Position numbers and translations under genes: made by a program. A DNA stretch of 64,000 nucleotides. Source: Actinocorallia sp. API 0066 (GTDB lineage: Bacteria > Actinomycetota > Actinomycetes > Streptosporangiales > Streptosporangiaceae). Below are positions 53,865 through 64,000 of this stretch, one piece after another. The stretch lies in assembly GCF_020991275.1 (NCBI RefSeq), contig NZ_JAJLQY010000001.1:620001-684000 (forward strand), in the 5' to 3' direction. How positions within the stretch are numbered: position 1 is the first letter of the stretch; every line of letters begins with the position of its first letter. Below the pieces are notes generated by a model. The model had not been told where the DNA came from. It ran no database searches and saw nothing but the letters and a program-made list of their open reading frames with translations.

Positions 53865-55040
53865 ATGGACCTGGAGGCGTTGGGCCGCTCACCCGTCGGA
53901 CGGCTCGTGGACATCGCCGGAACCGATCATCGAACCGGGCGGTCGTTCGCGCACAAGGCGTTCCTCCCCGACCCGCTGCCGGACGAGGTCTCCCTGCGGT
54001 CGGGAACGGTGCTCGCGGTGATGGAGGCGTCGAGGGCGGTGGCCGAGCTTGACCGGATCGCGTCCGAGCTGCCCAATCCGCTTCTTGTGGTGCGGCCCGC
54101 GATCCGGCGTGAGGCGGTGAGCACCTCCGCCCTCGAAGGGACATACGCGGCGTTCACCGAGGTGCTGGAGGCGGAGTTCCTGGAGGAGGGCCAGCTGACG
54201 TCGTCGGTGGCCGAGGTGTTCAACTACGTGCGGGCCGCCGAGTACGCGTTCGCCTGGGCGGGTTCCGGCCGACCGTTGACCGTCGGGCTGCTCGGCGACC
54301 TGCAGGGAATGCTCGTCCACGGGACGCGGGGCGGGAAGTCGGACGCCGGACGGGTGCGCACCATCCAGGTGCTCATCGGGGGCGGAACGGGCGGGATAGA
54401 GCAGGCGAGGTTCGTCCCGCCTCCGCCGGGGGGCCAGCTTGAGGCCGGGCTCGCTGAGTGGGTCGGCTGGGTGGGCAGGGACAACCCGATCCCGTCCGTC
54501 GTCAAGATGGCGCTCGGCCACTACCAGTTCGAGACCCTGCACCCCTTCGCCGACGGCAACGGGCGGCTGGGCCGCCTCCTGTGCGTGCTCCAGCTCGCCT
54601 GGCGGGAGGAGCTCCGGGTCCCGGTGCTCAACCTCTCCCCGTGGCTGGAAGAACGGCGGCGGGAGTACCAGGACCATTTGCTGCGGTGCAGCCAGACCGG
54701 GGACTTCGATCCCTGGGTCGCCTTTTTCAGCCGGGCGGTGACCAGGCAGGCGGTGCAGGCCGTGGAGCGGATCGAGGCGCTCCTGGCGACAAGGGATCTG
54801 ATGCTCACCGAGCTGAAGGAACAGAAGGTCAGGGGCGTGGCCATGGAGATCGCGGAGGAGCTCATCGGTTATCCGGTGATCACGGTGACGGCGGCGGCGG
54901 AGCGGTACGGCGTCACGTACGCGGCGGCGAACAACGCCGTGCGCCGCCTCGTCGACGCGGGTGTGCTGCGGGAGCTGACGGGGCGGAGATACGGGCGTGC
55001 GTTCGCGGCGCCTCGGATTCTGGCGCTTCTGGAGTCCTGA
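53865..55040 (+). CDS. Fic-family AMPylator with N-terminal domain and winged helix
   Basis: A 391-residue Fic protein. The Fic motif HPFADGNGRLGR is complete (catalytic His and anion-binding loop). The class II inhibitory helix motif TSALEG ((S/T)-x3-E-G) is present at about residues 87-92 before the core, so the enzyme is likely autoinhibited. The N-terminal Fic_N-type segment and C-terminal winged-helix-like DRLM...ITVTAAAERYGVTYAAANN and RRLVDAGVLRELTGRRYGRA are usual for such proteins. It transfers AMP to a protein target that is unknown. The upstream region of about 150 bases is AT-rich (TATAGATTCGCGG, GATATATAGC), unlike its surroundings. Confidence 0.9.
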   Translation: MDLEALGRSPVGRLVDIAGTDHRTGRSFAHKAFLPDPLPDEVSLRSGTVLAVMEASRAVAELDRIASELPNPLLVVRPAIRREAVSTSALEGTYAAFTEVLEAEFLEEGQLTSSVAEVFNYVRAAEYAFAWAGSGRPLTVGLLGDLQGMLVHGTRGGKSDAGRVRTIQVLIGGGTGGIEQARFVPPPPGGQLEAGLAEWVGWVGRDNPIPSVVKMALGHYQFETLHPFADGNGRLGRLLCVLQLAWREELRVPVLNLSPWLEERRREYQDHLLRCSQTGDFDPWVAFFSRAVTRQAVQAVERIEALLATRDLMLTELKEQKVRGVAMEIAEELIGYPVITVTAAAERYGVTYAAANNAVRRLVDAGVLRELTGRRYGRAFAAPRILALLES

Positions 55041-55079
55041 CCGGGGCGGGCGGGGTGGGCCGCCCGCCCGGGGGTGGGG

Positions 55080-56165
55080 TCAGGTGTGGGCGGGGAGGGG
55101 GCAGTTGCAGGTGGGGGGTGCCGGGGTGGGGGAGGGGGCCAGGGGGCGGCCGGCGACTTCTTTGAAGATTCGGGAGGCGGGGGTTTTGTTGGTGAGGGAG
55201 TCGTTGGCTAGGAGGACGGCGGCGGCGGTGTAGGTGGAGCGGTCGCCGGGGAAGTGGCGTTGGTGTTCGAACTGCCAGCCGGTCCAGTAGGAGCCGTCGT
55301 GGTGGCGGAGGAACTGGATGTCTCGGAAGACGTCGTAGGCGCGGGGGTCGCCTATGGCGTCCAGGGCCAGGACGAGTTCGCAGGTCTCGGCGCCCGTCAC
55401 CCAGGGCTGGTCGGAGACACAGCGGCAGCCCAGGCCGTCGGCCATGTAGGTGGACCAGCCGGAGGCGATGAGCTCGTCGGCGGCCGGGCCCCGGACGGCG
55501 CCGCCCAACACCGGGTAGTACCAGTCCATCGACCAGCGCGACTTGTCGGCGAACGCCTCAGGGTGGTGCGCGATGACGTGGCCGAGCCGGTCGGCGGCCA
55601 ACTCCCAGTCGGGGCGCGGCTCGGCCATCCGGTCCGCCAACGCCACCGCGCAGCGCAGCGCCTGGTAGATGGACGAGCAGCCGGTCAGGAGCGAGTCCTC
55701 GCCGACCGAGCCGTCCTCCCAACGGATCCACTTGATGTCGCCGAGCGGCGTCTGGAGGTCCACCACGAAGTCGACGGCGGCCCGGACCACCGGCCACAGG
55801 GACGCGACGTACTCCTCGTCGCCCGTCACGAGGAGTTCGTGCCACATGCCTACGGCGATGTAAGCGGCGTGGTTGGACTCGCCGCCCGTGTCGGTGACCT
55901 TCTCGTCCTCCCACTTGGCGGGCCACGAGCCGTCCGGGCGCTGCTCGTCACGCAGCCACCCGTACGCGCGCCTGGCCTCCGCGCCGAAGCCGGACGCCGA
56001 AAGCGCCATCGCCGCCTCGACGTGGTTCCAGGCGTCGACCTTCCCGGCCGGGTAGCCGTCGAAGGACGCGTACCAGGGGATCGCGCCGGAGGGGTACTGC
56101 TGCCGGATGATCGAAAGGGCCGTCGCCTCCACCTGTGCGGAGGTGAGTGTGACGTCAGCCGGCAT
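55080..56165 (-). CDS. alpha/alpha-barrel 'prenyltransferase-like' protein
   Basis: A 361-residue protein. Repeated helical Trp-rich blocks are visible: ATALSIIRQQYPSGAIPWYA, GYPAGKVDAWNHVEAAMALS, YGWLRDEQRPDGSWPAKWED, YIAVGMWHELLVTGDEEYVA, and HHDGSYWTGWQFEHQRHFPG. These are typical of six-hairpin barrels annotated as prenyltransferase/squalene-oxidase repeat or glycoside-hydrolase-like proteins. The function is not certain. Its start overlaps the upstream methyltransferase stop by 11 bases, and a glycosyltransferase gene lies further upstream. The trio probably works together on a glycoconjugate. The 3' end is a Pro/Cys-rich tail (PTPAPPTCNCPLPA). Confidence 0.72.
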   Translation of the reverse strand: MPADVTLTSAQVEATALSIIRQQYPSGAIPWYASFDGYPAGKVDAWNHVEAAMALSASGFGAEARRAYGWLRDEQRPDGSWPAKWEDEKVTDTGGESNHAAYIAVGMWHELLVTGDEEYVASLWPVVRAAVDFVVDLQTPLGDIKWIRWEDGSVGEDSLLTGCSSIYQALRCAVALADRMAEPRPDWELAADRLGHVIAHHPEAFADKSRWSMDWYYPVLGGAVRGPAADELIASGWSTYMADGLGCRCVSDQPWVTGAETCELVLALDAIGDPRAYDVFRDIQFLRHHDGSYWTGWQFEHQRHFPGDRSTYTAAAVLLANDSLTNKTPASRIFKEVAGRPLAPSPTPAPPTCNCPLPAHT

Positions 56166-56877
56166 AGGACGGCTTGGTGAGGTAGACGACGACGCTCTTG
56201 CCTATCACCGGGTTGAGGAGCTTCTCGGCGAGGCGGGTGGCCAGCGGCTGCTTCATGATGTCCCAGACGAGGATCTGGTGGTACGCCTTGACCGCCGGGT
56301 TGCTGTCGTTCTCCAGCCCGGCCGCGCACTTGAGCCACCAGTAGGCCGAGTGCAGCCCGTGCGCGTGGTGGTGCCCGTCGATGCGGAAGCCGATGGACTT
56401 GAGCTTGGCTTCCAGCTCCGCCCGCGTGTAGATCCTTACGTGCCCGCCGGGCGCGGTGTGGTAGTCCTCCGACAGGGCCCAGCAGATCCGCTCGGGCAGC
56501 CACGACGGCACCGTCACCGCGACCTGCCCGCCGGGCTTGAGGACGCGGAACAGCTCGCGCATCGCCTTCATGTCGTCGGGGATGTGTTCCATCACCTCGG
56601 CGGCGATGATCTTGTCGAAGGTGGCGTCCTCGAACGGCAGGTCGAGCGCGTCGCCCTCGACGGTCTCGGCGGACGCGCCCTCGGGGGCCTCGCCTTCGAG
56701 CTCCATCGCGCCGAACATGGTCTGGACGCCCTTGAGCTCCTCGGCGTCCATGTCGAACGCGGTGACGGCGGCGCCTCGGCGGTACAGCGCAAAAGCGTGC
56801 CGTCCGCCGCCGCAGCCCATGTCGAGGACGCGTTCCCCCAGGGCGATGGGGAACCGCTGGAAGTCAACGGTAAGCAG
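56155..56877 (-). CDS. SAM-dependent methyltransferase, probable CTG start
   Basis: A 240-residue methyltransferase. Motif I is RVLDMGCGGGRHAFALYRRG, then VTAFDMDAEELKG, FDKIIAAEVMEHIPDDMKAM and RVLKPGGQVAVTVPSWLPE. The frame upstream of the Met in MGCGGG keeps family-like sequence (LLTVDFQRFPIALGERVLD) but has no ATG, GTG or TTG. The CTG at 56877 sits 6 bases after GGAAGGAG and is the best start. Target unknown. It is the middle gene of a glycosyltransferase-methyltransferase-barrel operon. Confidence 0.82.
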   Translation of the reverse strand: MLTVDFQRFPIALGERVLDMGCGGGRHAFALYRRGAAVTAFDMDAEELKGVQTMFGAMELEGEAPEGASAETVEGDALDLPFEDATFDKIIAAEVMEHIPDDMKAMRELFRVLKPGGQVAVTVPSWLPERICWALSEDYHTAPGGHVRIYTRAELEAKLKSIGFRIDGHHHAHGLHSAYWWLKCAAGLENDSNPAVKAYHQILVWDIMKQPLATRLAEKLLNPVIGKSVVVYLTKPSYAG

Positions 56878-56924
56878 TGGGGGCTCCTTCCACCCGGCGG
56901 ATCAGCCGATCCGCGCGTCGGGGG

Positions 56925-58223
56925 TCAGCGTGCGGATGCGATCGCTGCCCGGTAGTGCTCGACGGTCGCCTGGGCGACCGCGGACCAGGTGTAACGCTCC
57001 TGGACGCGCCGGTATCCGGCGTCGCCGACGCGGGCACGCTCCGCGGGGGAGTCGTGCAGGCGCCGGATGGCCGCGGCGAGCTCCTCGGCGTCGCCGGGCT
57101 GGACGAGCACCGCGGCGTCGCCGACGACCTCGGGCAGCGCGCCCGCCGCGCTGGCCACGAGGGGCGTCCCGGACGCCATGTGCTCCACGGCGGGCAGGGA
57201 GAACCCCTCGTAGCGGGACGGCACGACGGCGATCTCGGCGGACGCGAGCAGGTCGCCGAGTTCCTCGTCGGAGATCCCCGAGACGAACCGGACGCGGTCG
57301 CCCAGGGCGAGTTCCTTGACGAGCCGCTCGGTGGGCCCGTCCTTGCGCGGCTTGCTCACGACGATGAGGTTCACGTCGCGCTCGGTGGCGAGCTTGGCGA
57401 CGGCCCGCAGCAGCACGTCCACGCCCTTGAGCGGGGAGTCGGCGCTGGCCATGGCGACGATCCGGCCGGGGACGCGCTCGTCGCGGGGCCCGCGCGGGTG
57501 GAAGATCGACGTGTCGACGCCGAGCGGCAGCACGTGGATGTCGGCCGGGTCGGTCTTGAAGTCGTGGGCGATGTCCCGCTTGGAGGAGCTGGAGACGGTG
57601 AGGACGCGGCCGATTCTGGCCGACACGAACGCCTGCATCTTCACAAAGCCGTACCAGCGGCGCTTGCCGAAGGACTGCTTGAGGCCCTCGCGCCCGCCGA
57701 CGCGCCGGGCGGCGTCGAGTTCGATCTTGCGGTCCTGGCTGATCGGGTGGTGGATGCTCGTCACCATCGGCAGGATCTTGGGGATGCCGAGGTTGCCCAG
57801 GCCGAGCACCTGGTTGTCGTGGACGACGTCGAAGTCGGGGCGGCGCTTCTTCAGCGCGCGCAGGACGCGCAGGCTGAAGGTGAGCGGCTCGGGGAAGCCG
57901 CCGGTGCGCATGTGGGCGAACTCCAGGACGTCGATCCAGTCGCGGAACTCGCGGAGTGACGGGGTCCGGAAGGGGTCGTCGTCGTTGTACAGATCCAGGC
58001 TCGGCACCTTGGTGAGGGTGATCGAGTCACGGTCAAGGACGGGGTAGGGCTGCCCGGAGAAGATCTCCACGGTGTGGCCGAGGTCGACGAGTTCGCGGCT
58101 CAGATGCCGCAGATAGACGCCCTGTCCTCCACAGTGGGGCTTGCTCCGGTAGGAAAGCAGTGCAATCCGCAGCGGCCTCTCAGCGCTCACGCCCACCTCT
58201 TCATCGTCGCGCCCGTTGGTCAT
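56925..58223 (-). CDS. GT4-family glycosyltransferase
   Basis: A 432-residue GT-B enzyme. The N-terminal LLSYRSKPHCGGQGVYLRHL is the acceptor domain with a glycine-rich loop. FDVVHDNQVLGLGNLGIPKI and VTSIHHPISQDRKIELDA follow. The donor domain has RIVAMASADSPLKGVDVLL, then LASAEIAVVPSRYEGFSLPA with the conserved E-x7-E, and VEHMASGTPLVASAAGALPE. ATG 58223 is used; a GTG 10 codons on is possible. It is first in the operon with the methyltransferase and barrel protein. The acceptor is unknown. Confidence 0.9.
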   Translation of the reverse strand: MTNGRDDEEVGVSAERPLRIALLSYRSKPHCGGQGVYLRHLSRELVDLGHTVEIFSGQPYPVLDRDSITLTKVPSLDLYNDDDPFRTPSLREFRDWIDVLEFAHMRTGGFPEPLTFSLRVLRALKKRRPDFDVVHDNQVLGLGNLGIPKILPMVTSIHHPISQDRKIELDAARRVGGREGLKQSFGKRRWYGFVKMQAFVSARIGRVLTVSSSSKRDIAHDFKTDPADIHVLPLGVDTSIFHPRGPRDERVPGRIVAMASADSPLKGVDVLLRAVAKLATERDVNLIVVSKPRKDGPTERLVKELALGDRVRFVSGISDEELGDLLASAEIAVVPSRYEGFSLPAVEHMASGTPLVASAAGALPEVVGDAAVLVQPGDAEELAAAIRRLHDSPAERARVGDAGYRRVQERYTWSAVAQATVEHYRAAIASAR

Positions 58224-58361
58224 AGCGCCCGGTCAGTCCCATGTTGGACGGGATGTCTGACTCTAGCCCGCTCATGTTACCGGTGGGTTCCTTGGTCTTC
58301 TATGGGCGCAAGCGGGCCACCTTGGGGTGACCCGCCGTGAATGATGGTATTCGCCCGAAGT

Positions 58362-59600
58362 TCAGGTCCGGCGCGGGGTCGGGGTGAACCTGACCGGGAT
58401 CTCCTTGAACCCGTTGACGAAGTTCGACCGCATCCGGCGCACCGGCCCGGCCGCCTCGATGTCGGGCAGCCGCTCGGCCAGCGCGCCGAACAGCACGGTC
58501 AGGTTCATCCGGGCCAGGTGGGTGCCCAGGCAGAAGTGCGGGCCGCCGCCGCCGAACCCGATGTGCGGGTTCAGCGGACGGCCGATGTCGAACCGGAACG
58601 GGTCCTCGAAGTGCTCCTCGTCACGGTTGCCCGACGGGTAGAACATGACGACCTTGTCCCCCGCCCTGATCGTCTTGCCGCGCAGCTCGACGTCCTGCGT
58701 CGCGGTCCGCCGGAACAGGTTGAGCGGGCTGGTCCAGCGCACGATCTCGTCGGCGGCGGTGCGGATCAGCGACGGGTCCGCCTTGAGCCGCGCCCACTGG
58801 TCGGGGTGCTCGAAGAACGCGAGGATGCCGCCCGCCGTCGCGGTGCGGGTCGTCTCGTTCCCGGCGATCGTGAGCATGAGGATGAACAGGTTGAACTCGT
58901 CGTCGGTGAGGAGGTTGCCCTCGTCGTCCGGCTGGAGCAGCTTGGTGGCGATGTCGTCGCGCGGCTCGGCCTTGCGCTGCTCGGCGATGCCCTGCGCGTA
59001 CATGTAGATCTCGGCGGCCGCCGCCTGCGCCTGCTCGGGGCTCGACTGGAGTTCCGGGTCGTCGTAGCCGACCAGCTCGTTGGACTTGTCGAACAGCCAG
59101 TCGGCGTCCTCCAGCGGCGCGCCCATCAGCTCGCAGATCGTCTGGAGCGGCAGCGGCGCGGCGATCTCCCTGACGAACTCCGCCTCGCCCTTCTCGCACA
59201 CGTCGTCGATGAGCCGGTGGGTGATCTCCACGATGTGCTCGCGCAGCCGGTTGATCATGCGCGGGGTGAAGCCGCGGTTCACGTAGGCGCGCTGCCTGGT
59301 GTGCTGCGGCGGGTCCAGAAAAAGCATCATGTTCTGCTGGAGCGCCAGGTCCTCGTCGGCCATCTCCTGGAACATCGACGTGCGGATGTTCGCCGAGAAC
59401 AGTTCGGGGTGCCGGGACACAAAGACGATGTCGTCGAGCTTGGTGATCGCCCAGAACCCGGGGACGCCCTCGTGCGGGTCCGGGTGCCAGTGCACCGGGT
59501 CGTTGTGGCGCAGCCACGTCCACTGCTCGTGCGGGGTGCCGTTCTGCTCGTACTGGTCGAGCGCGATGACGTCGATCTCGGGGATCTCGGGTGCGGACAT
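58362..59600 (-). CDS. cytochrome P450, CYP124/125/142-like
   Basis: A 412-residue P450. The I-helix is MLTIAGNETTRTATAGGILA, the ExxR motif is ADEIVRWTSP, and the haem loop is FGGGGPHFCLGTHLARM. The N-terminal WAITKLDDIVFVSRHPELFS and LFLDPPQHTRQRAYVNRGFT blocks resemble steroid and branched-lipid omega-hydroxylases of mycobacteria (CYP124, CYP125, CYP142). Exact assignment among them is not possible by eye. An SDR, a hydrolase and a FadA5-like thiolase follow upstream on the same strand, so side-chain oxidation of a sterol is the expected context. Confidence 0.87.
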   Translation of the reverse strand: MSAPEIPEIDVIALDQYEQNGTPHEQWTWLRHNDPVHWHPDPHEGVPGFWAITKLDDIVFVSRHPELFSANIRTSMFQEMADEDLALQQNMMLFLDPPQHTRQRAYVNRGFTPRMINRLREHIVEITHRLIDDVCEKGEAEFVREIAAPLPLQTICELMGAPLEDADWLFDKSNELVGYDDPELQSSPEQAQAAAAEIYMYAQGIAEQRKAEPRDDIATKLLQPDDEGNLLTDDEFNLFILMLTIAGNETTRTATAGGILAFFEHPDQWARLKADPSLIRTAADEIVRWTSPLNLFRRTATQDVELRGKTIRAGDKVVMFYPSGNRDEEHFEDPFRFDIGRPLNPHIGFGGGGPHFCLGTHLARMNLTVLFGALAERLPDIEAAGPVRRMRSNFVNGFKEIPVRFTPTPRRT

Positions 59601-59631
59601 GCTCGGCTCCTCAGGGCGGGTGGGAAGGGCG

Positions 59632-60522
59632 TCAGCCGAAGTTCAGGGCGGCGGCGGCGGAGAACCCGCCGGGCGGGACGCGCAGGGCCCCGGCGAGGCC
59701 CTCGGGCGTCCAGGGGCCGTCCGGCGCGGTGACGACCTGGGCGACGGTCGGCGGCGCCATCACCGCGACCCTGCCGCCGTACACGATGAGGACCTGGCCG
59801 TTGACGCCGTCGGCGGCGGGCGAGGCGAGGTAGGCGACGAGCGGCGAGACGTGCTCGGGCGCGAGCGGGTCGGGGCCGTCCTGCGGGGCGGCGCCGAACA
59901 CGCCGGCCGTCATGTCGGTCCGCGCGCGCGGGCAGATCGCGTTGGCCCGCACCCCGATCCGGCCGACGGCCTGGGCGGTGGAGACGGTCAGCGCGGCGAT
60001 CCCGGCCTTGGCCGCGGCGTAGTTCGGCTGGCCGGGCGAGCCGAGCAGGAACGCCTCGGACGCGGTGTTCACGATCCGCCCGTAGACGGGGCCGCCTTCG
60101 GCCTTGGCCACACTCCGCCAGTGCGCGACGGCGTGTCGGGAGGTGACGAAGTGGCCTTTGAGGTGCACCCTGACGACGGCGTCGAACTCCTCCTCGGTCA
60201 TGTTGAACAGCATCCGGTCGCGGGTGAACCCGGCGTTGTTCACCAGGACGTCGAGCGAGCCGTAGGCCGCCAGCGCGGTCTTGACCAGGCCCTCGCCGGT
60301 GTTCCAGTCGGCCACGTCGCCCGCGTGGACGACGGCTTCGCCTCCGGCCGCCCTGATCTCGTCGGCGACCGCGTCGAGCGCGTCGCCGGGCAGGTCGTTG
60401 AGGACGAGCCGGGCGCCTTCGGCCGCCAGGGCCAGCGCTTCGGCACGGCCGAGGCCGCGCGCCGCTCCGGTGACGATCGCGGTCCGCCCGTCGAGACGGG
60501 TGCCGCCTGACGTGTCGCTCAT
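59632..60522 (-). CDS. SDR oxidoreductase
   Basis: A 296-residue SDR from ATG 60522. NAD(P) motif AIVTGAARGLGRAEALALAA, VNNAGFTRDRMLFNMTEEEF, VNTASEAFLLGSPGQPNYAAAKAG (Ser, Tyr, Lys) are all present. A C-terminal extension (IVYGGRVAVMAPPTVAQVV) is longer than in simple FabG enzymes. Relatives lie in the mycobacterial cholesterol regulon (for example Rv3548c and Rv3549c). It is 31 bases upstream of the P450 gene, so both are cotranscribed. The substrate is unknown. Confidence 0.85.
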   Translation of the reverse strand: MSDTSGGTRLDGRTAIVTGAARGLGRAEALALAAEGARLVLNDLPGDALDAVADEIRAAGGEAVVHAGDVADWNTGEGLVKTALAAYGSLDVLVNNAGFTRDRMLFNMTEEEFDAVVRVHLKGHFVTSRHAVAHWRSVAKAEGGPVYGRIVNTASEAFLLGSPGQPNYAAAKAGIAALTVSTAQAVGRIGVRANAICPRARTDMTAGVFGAAPQDGPDPLAPEHVSPLVAYLASPAADGVNGQVLIVYGGRVAVMAPPTVAQVVTAPDGPWTPEGLAGALRVPPGGFSAAAALNFG

Positions 60523-60657
60523 GCACGCTCCGGGGAGAGAATGATCTAACGCTTGCTTGGTCGTTCTCAGTCAACGGCTGAGACTCCGGTCTCGTCAAGA
60601 GTCTCACCTGGGTGAGGTGTGTCGCATCTCACCCGGCGTCACCCCCGCCACTTCCCG

Positions 60658-61638
60658 TTACGACAGGGGCTTAAGCCCACGCGCATAGCGGAGCGGCCCC
60701 GGCCCCGGTGCAAGCCTGGCCTCGCCGCGGTGCTCCAGAACGCGTAGGTGGGCGGCCGTCTCGCCTGTCGCGAGGTGACGGCTGATGGGCGGCATGGTCG
60801 CCCACGGGTAACTCCATTGGCACCGCTGGGTGAGGGTCCAGAGGGTCTGGGGTTCGGGGGTGAGCAGGCCGAGGATCTCGGTCAGCCGCTCCTCGTGGTG
60901 CTCGATGATCTCCTTGGCCCGGCGTGGGATGCCGGTGAAGGAGTACTGATGGGCCGGGAACGCGTCCTCGATGCCCAGGTCGGCCGTCATGGCGAGGGAG
61001 CGTAGGTAGTCGCCCAAGGGGTCGACGTCGGGCAGGTCGTAGGGGTAGAGGCCGACGTGCGGGGTGATCTCCGGGAGCACGTGGTCGCCGGTGAAGAGCA
61101 CGTCGCGGTCCTCCAGGTGGAGGCAGATGTGGCCGGGGGAGTGGCCGGGCGTCCACACCGTGCGGAGCCTGCGCCCCGGCAGGTCGACGAGGTCGCCGTC
61201 CTCCAGTTCCCGGTCGGGCACGGCGGGCGGGTCGGGGCGGTGGGTGTCGCTGAACTCGGCGCCCTCCGCCTCGGCCGCGCCCGCCCGGACGAGCCAGTCG
61301 CCCAGCCGCTCGTCGGCGCGCTCGCGCATCAGCCTGACCAGTGCCGCGTCGGCGCTGTGCATCGCGATCCACGCGCCCGAACGCTCCCGGATCCGGCCCG
61401 CGAGGCCCGCGTGGTCGGGGTGCATGTGCGTGACGACGACGCCGCGGACGTCCTCGATGCCCACCCCGCGGGCGCTGAGGCCGTCCTTGAGGGCCCGCCA
61501 GGACTCGGGGTGCTCCCAGCCCGCGTCGATGAGGACGGGCCCTCCGGGGCTCTCCAGGACGTACACGAGGGTCCGGCCGAGGGGGTTGCCGGGGATCGGG
61601 ACGGGAACGCTCCAGACACCGCCGCCGTGATCGGGCAT
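60658..61638 (-). CDS. metallo-beta-lactamase-fold hydrolase
   Basis: A 326-residue MBL-fold protein from ATG 61638. The metal motif is VVVTHMHPDHAGLAG (HxHxDH), followed by TPGHSPGHICLHLEDRDVLFTGDHVLPEI. A His also lies in AFPAHQYSFTGIPRR. The C-terminal domain of about 110 residues has helices such as AKEIIEHHEERLTEILGLL. Thioesterase or lactonase activity is plausible in this lipid-degradation context but unproven. The intergenic stretch to the thiolase gene contains GGGCGCTTGCTTCG, similar to AACGCTTGCTTGG before the SDR gene. Confidence 0.85.
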   Translation of the reverse strand: MPDHGGGVWSVPVPIPGNPLGRTLVYVLESPGGPVLIDAGWEHPESWRALKDGLSARGVGIEDVRGVVVTHMHPDHAGLAGRIRERSGAWIAMHSADAALVRLMRERADERLGDWLVRAGAAEAEGAEFSDTHRPDPPAVPDRELEDGDLVDLPGRRLRTVWTPGHSPGHICLHLEDRDVLFTGDHVLPEITPHVGLYPYDLPDVDPLGDYLRSLAMTADLGIEDAFPAHQYSFTGIPRRAKEIIEHHEERLTEILGLLTPEPQTLWTLTQRCQWSYPWATMPPISRHLATGETAAHLRVLEHRGEARLAPGPGPLRYARGLKPLS

Positions 61639-61734
61639 GCTCTCTCCTCCAGAAGGCCGCCGGGGACCGTGTGGTCCCCGGCGGGGTGACCGCCGCGCGT
61701 CGCCGCCCGGCGGGTGAACCGGGCGCTTGCTTCG

Positions 61735-64000
<2,266 letters not shown>

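Overview
The window is very GC-rich DNA from an actinomycete. It carries a SigR/RsrA pair, WhiB1, PdtaS, DasR, nickel superoxide dismutase with its SodX protease, a fused 2-oxoglutarate decarboxylase (Kgd), KstR-type steroid operators, and many DUF6879/DUF5753/DUF397 genes. This fits a soil or marine member of Streptosporangiales (for example Thermomonosporaceae) or a related order. The genus is an inference. I see no rRNA, tRNA, CRISPR array, transposase or replication origin.

Layout. (1) 1-3349: a small accessory and partly decayed zone with a DUF6879-type gene cut by the window edge, a broken duplicate of the 3' end of an HD-domain gene, a kinase remnant and two secreted proteins. (2) 3455-8620: a lipoprotein, a tandem pair of membrane HD-GYP/HD proteins and a sugar-nucleotide epimerase. 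(3) 8677-22476: a core block, sigR-rsrA, a methyltransferase, a small biotin carrier, bsaP-bioD-bioB, hemC, dasR, bioF, pdtaS and whiB1. It is interrupted at 13.1-16.9 kb by an accessory island with a kinase-fold phosphotransferase, a radical SAM protein, a tandem-domain small protein and damaged DUF6879/DUF5753/DUF397 genes. (4) 22810-33539: a lipid kinase, a stress sigma factor with an RsbW-type kinase, an acetyltransferase, sodN/sodX, an oxidoreductase, an ABC exporter, an ECF41-type sigma factor and two small putative DNA- or zinc-binding proteins.

(5) 33567-44640 is the most interesting region. It is an 11-kb, single-strand, densely packed cluster that looks like a meroterpenoid pathway on a tetrahydroxynaphthalene core. 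It encodes a type III PKS (THN synthase), a cupin, a DegT-type aminotransferase, an ANL adenylating enzyme, a two-domain methyltransferase, a cis-prenyltransferase resembling lavandulyl-type diphosphate synthases, two ABBA aromatic prenyltransferases, a Tat-exported vanadium haloperoxidase, a DUF3050 protein and a TetR fragment lacking its DNA-binding domain. A good TTGACA/TATAAG promoter lies upstream of the first gene. The expected logic is THN formation, oxidation and amination or deamination of the naphthoquinone, methylation, prenylation and halogenation or cyclisation.

(6) 45086-52484: central metabolism (malic enzyme, Kgd) plus an SDR and an enoyl-CoA hydratase. (7) 52546-64000: a steroid or lipid catabolism neighbourhood with a three-cysteine ferredoxin, two P450s, an SDR, a metallo-beta-lactamase-fold hydrolase, a FadA5-like thiolase and two KstR-type palindromes. 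It also holds a Fic protein and a methyltransferase/glycosyltransferase/alpha-barrel trio.
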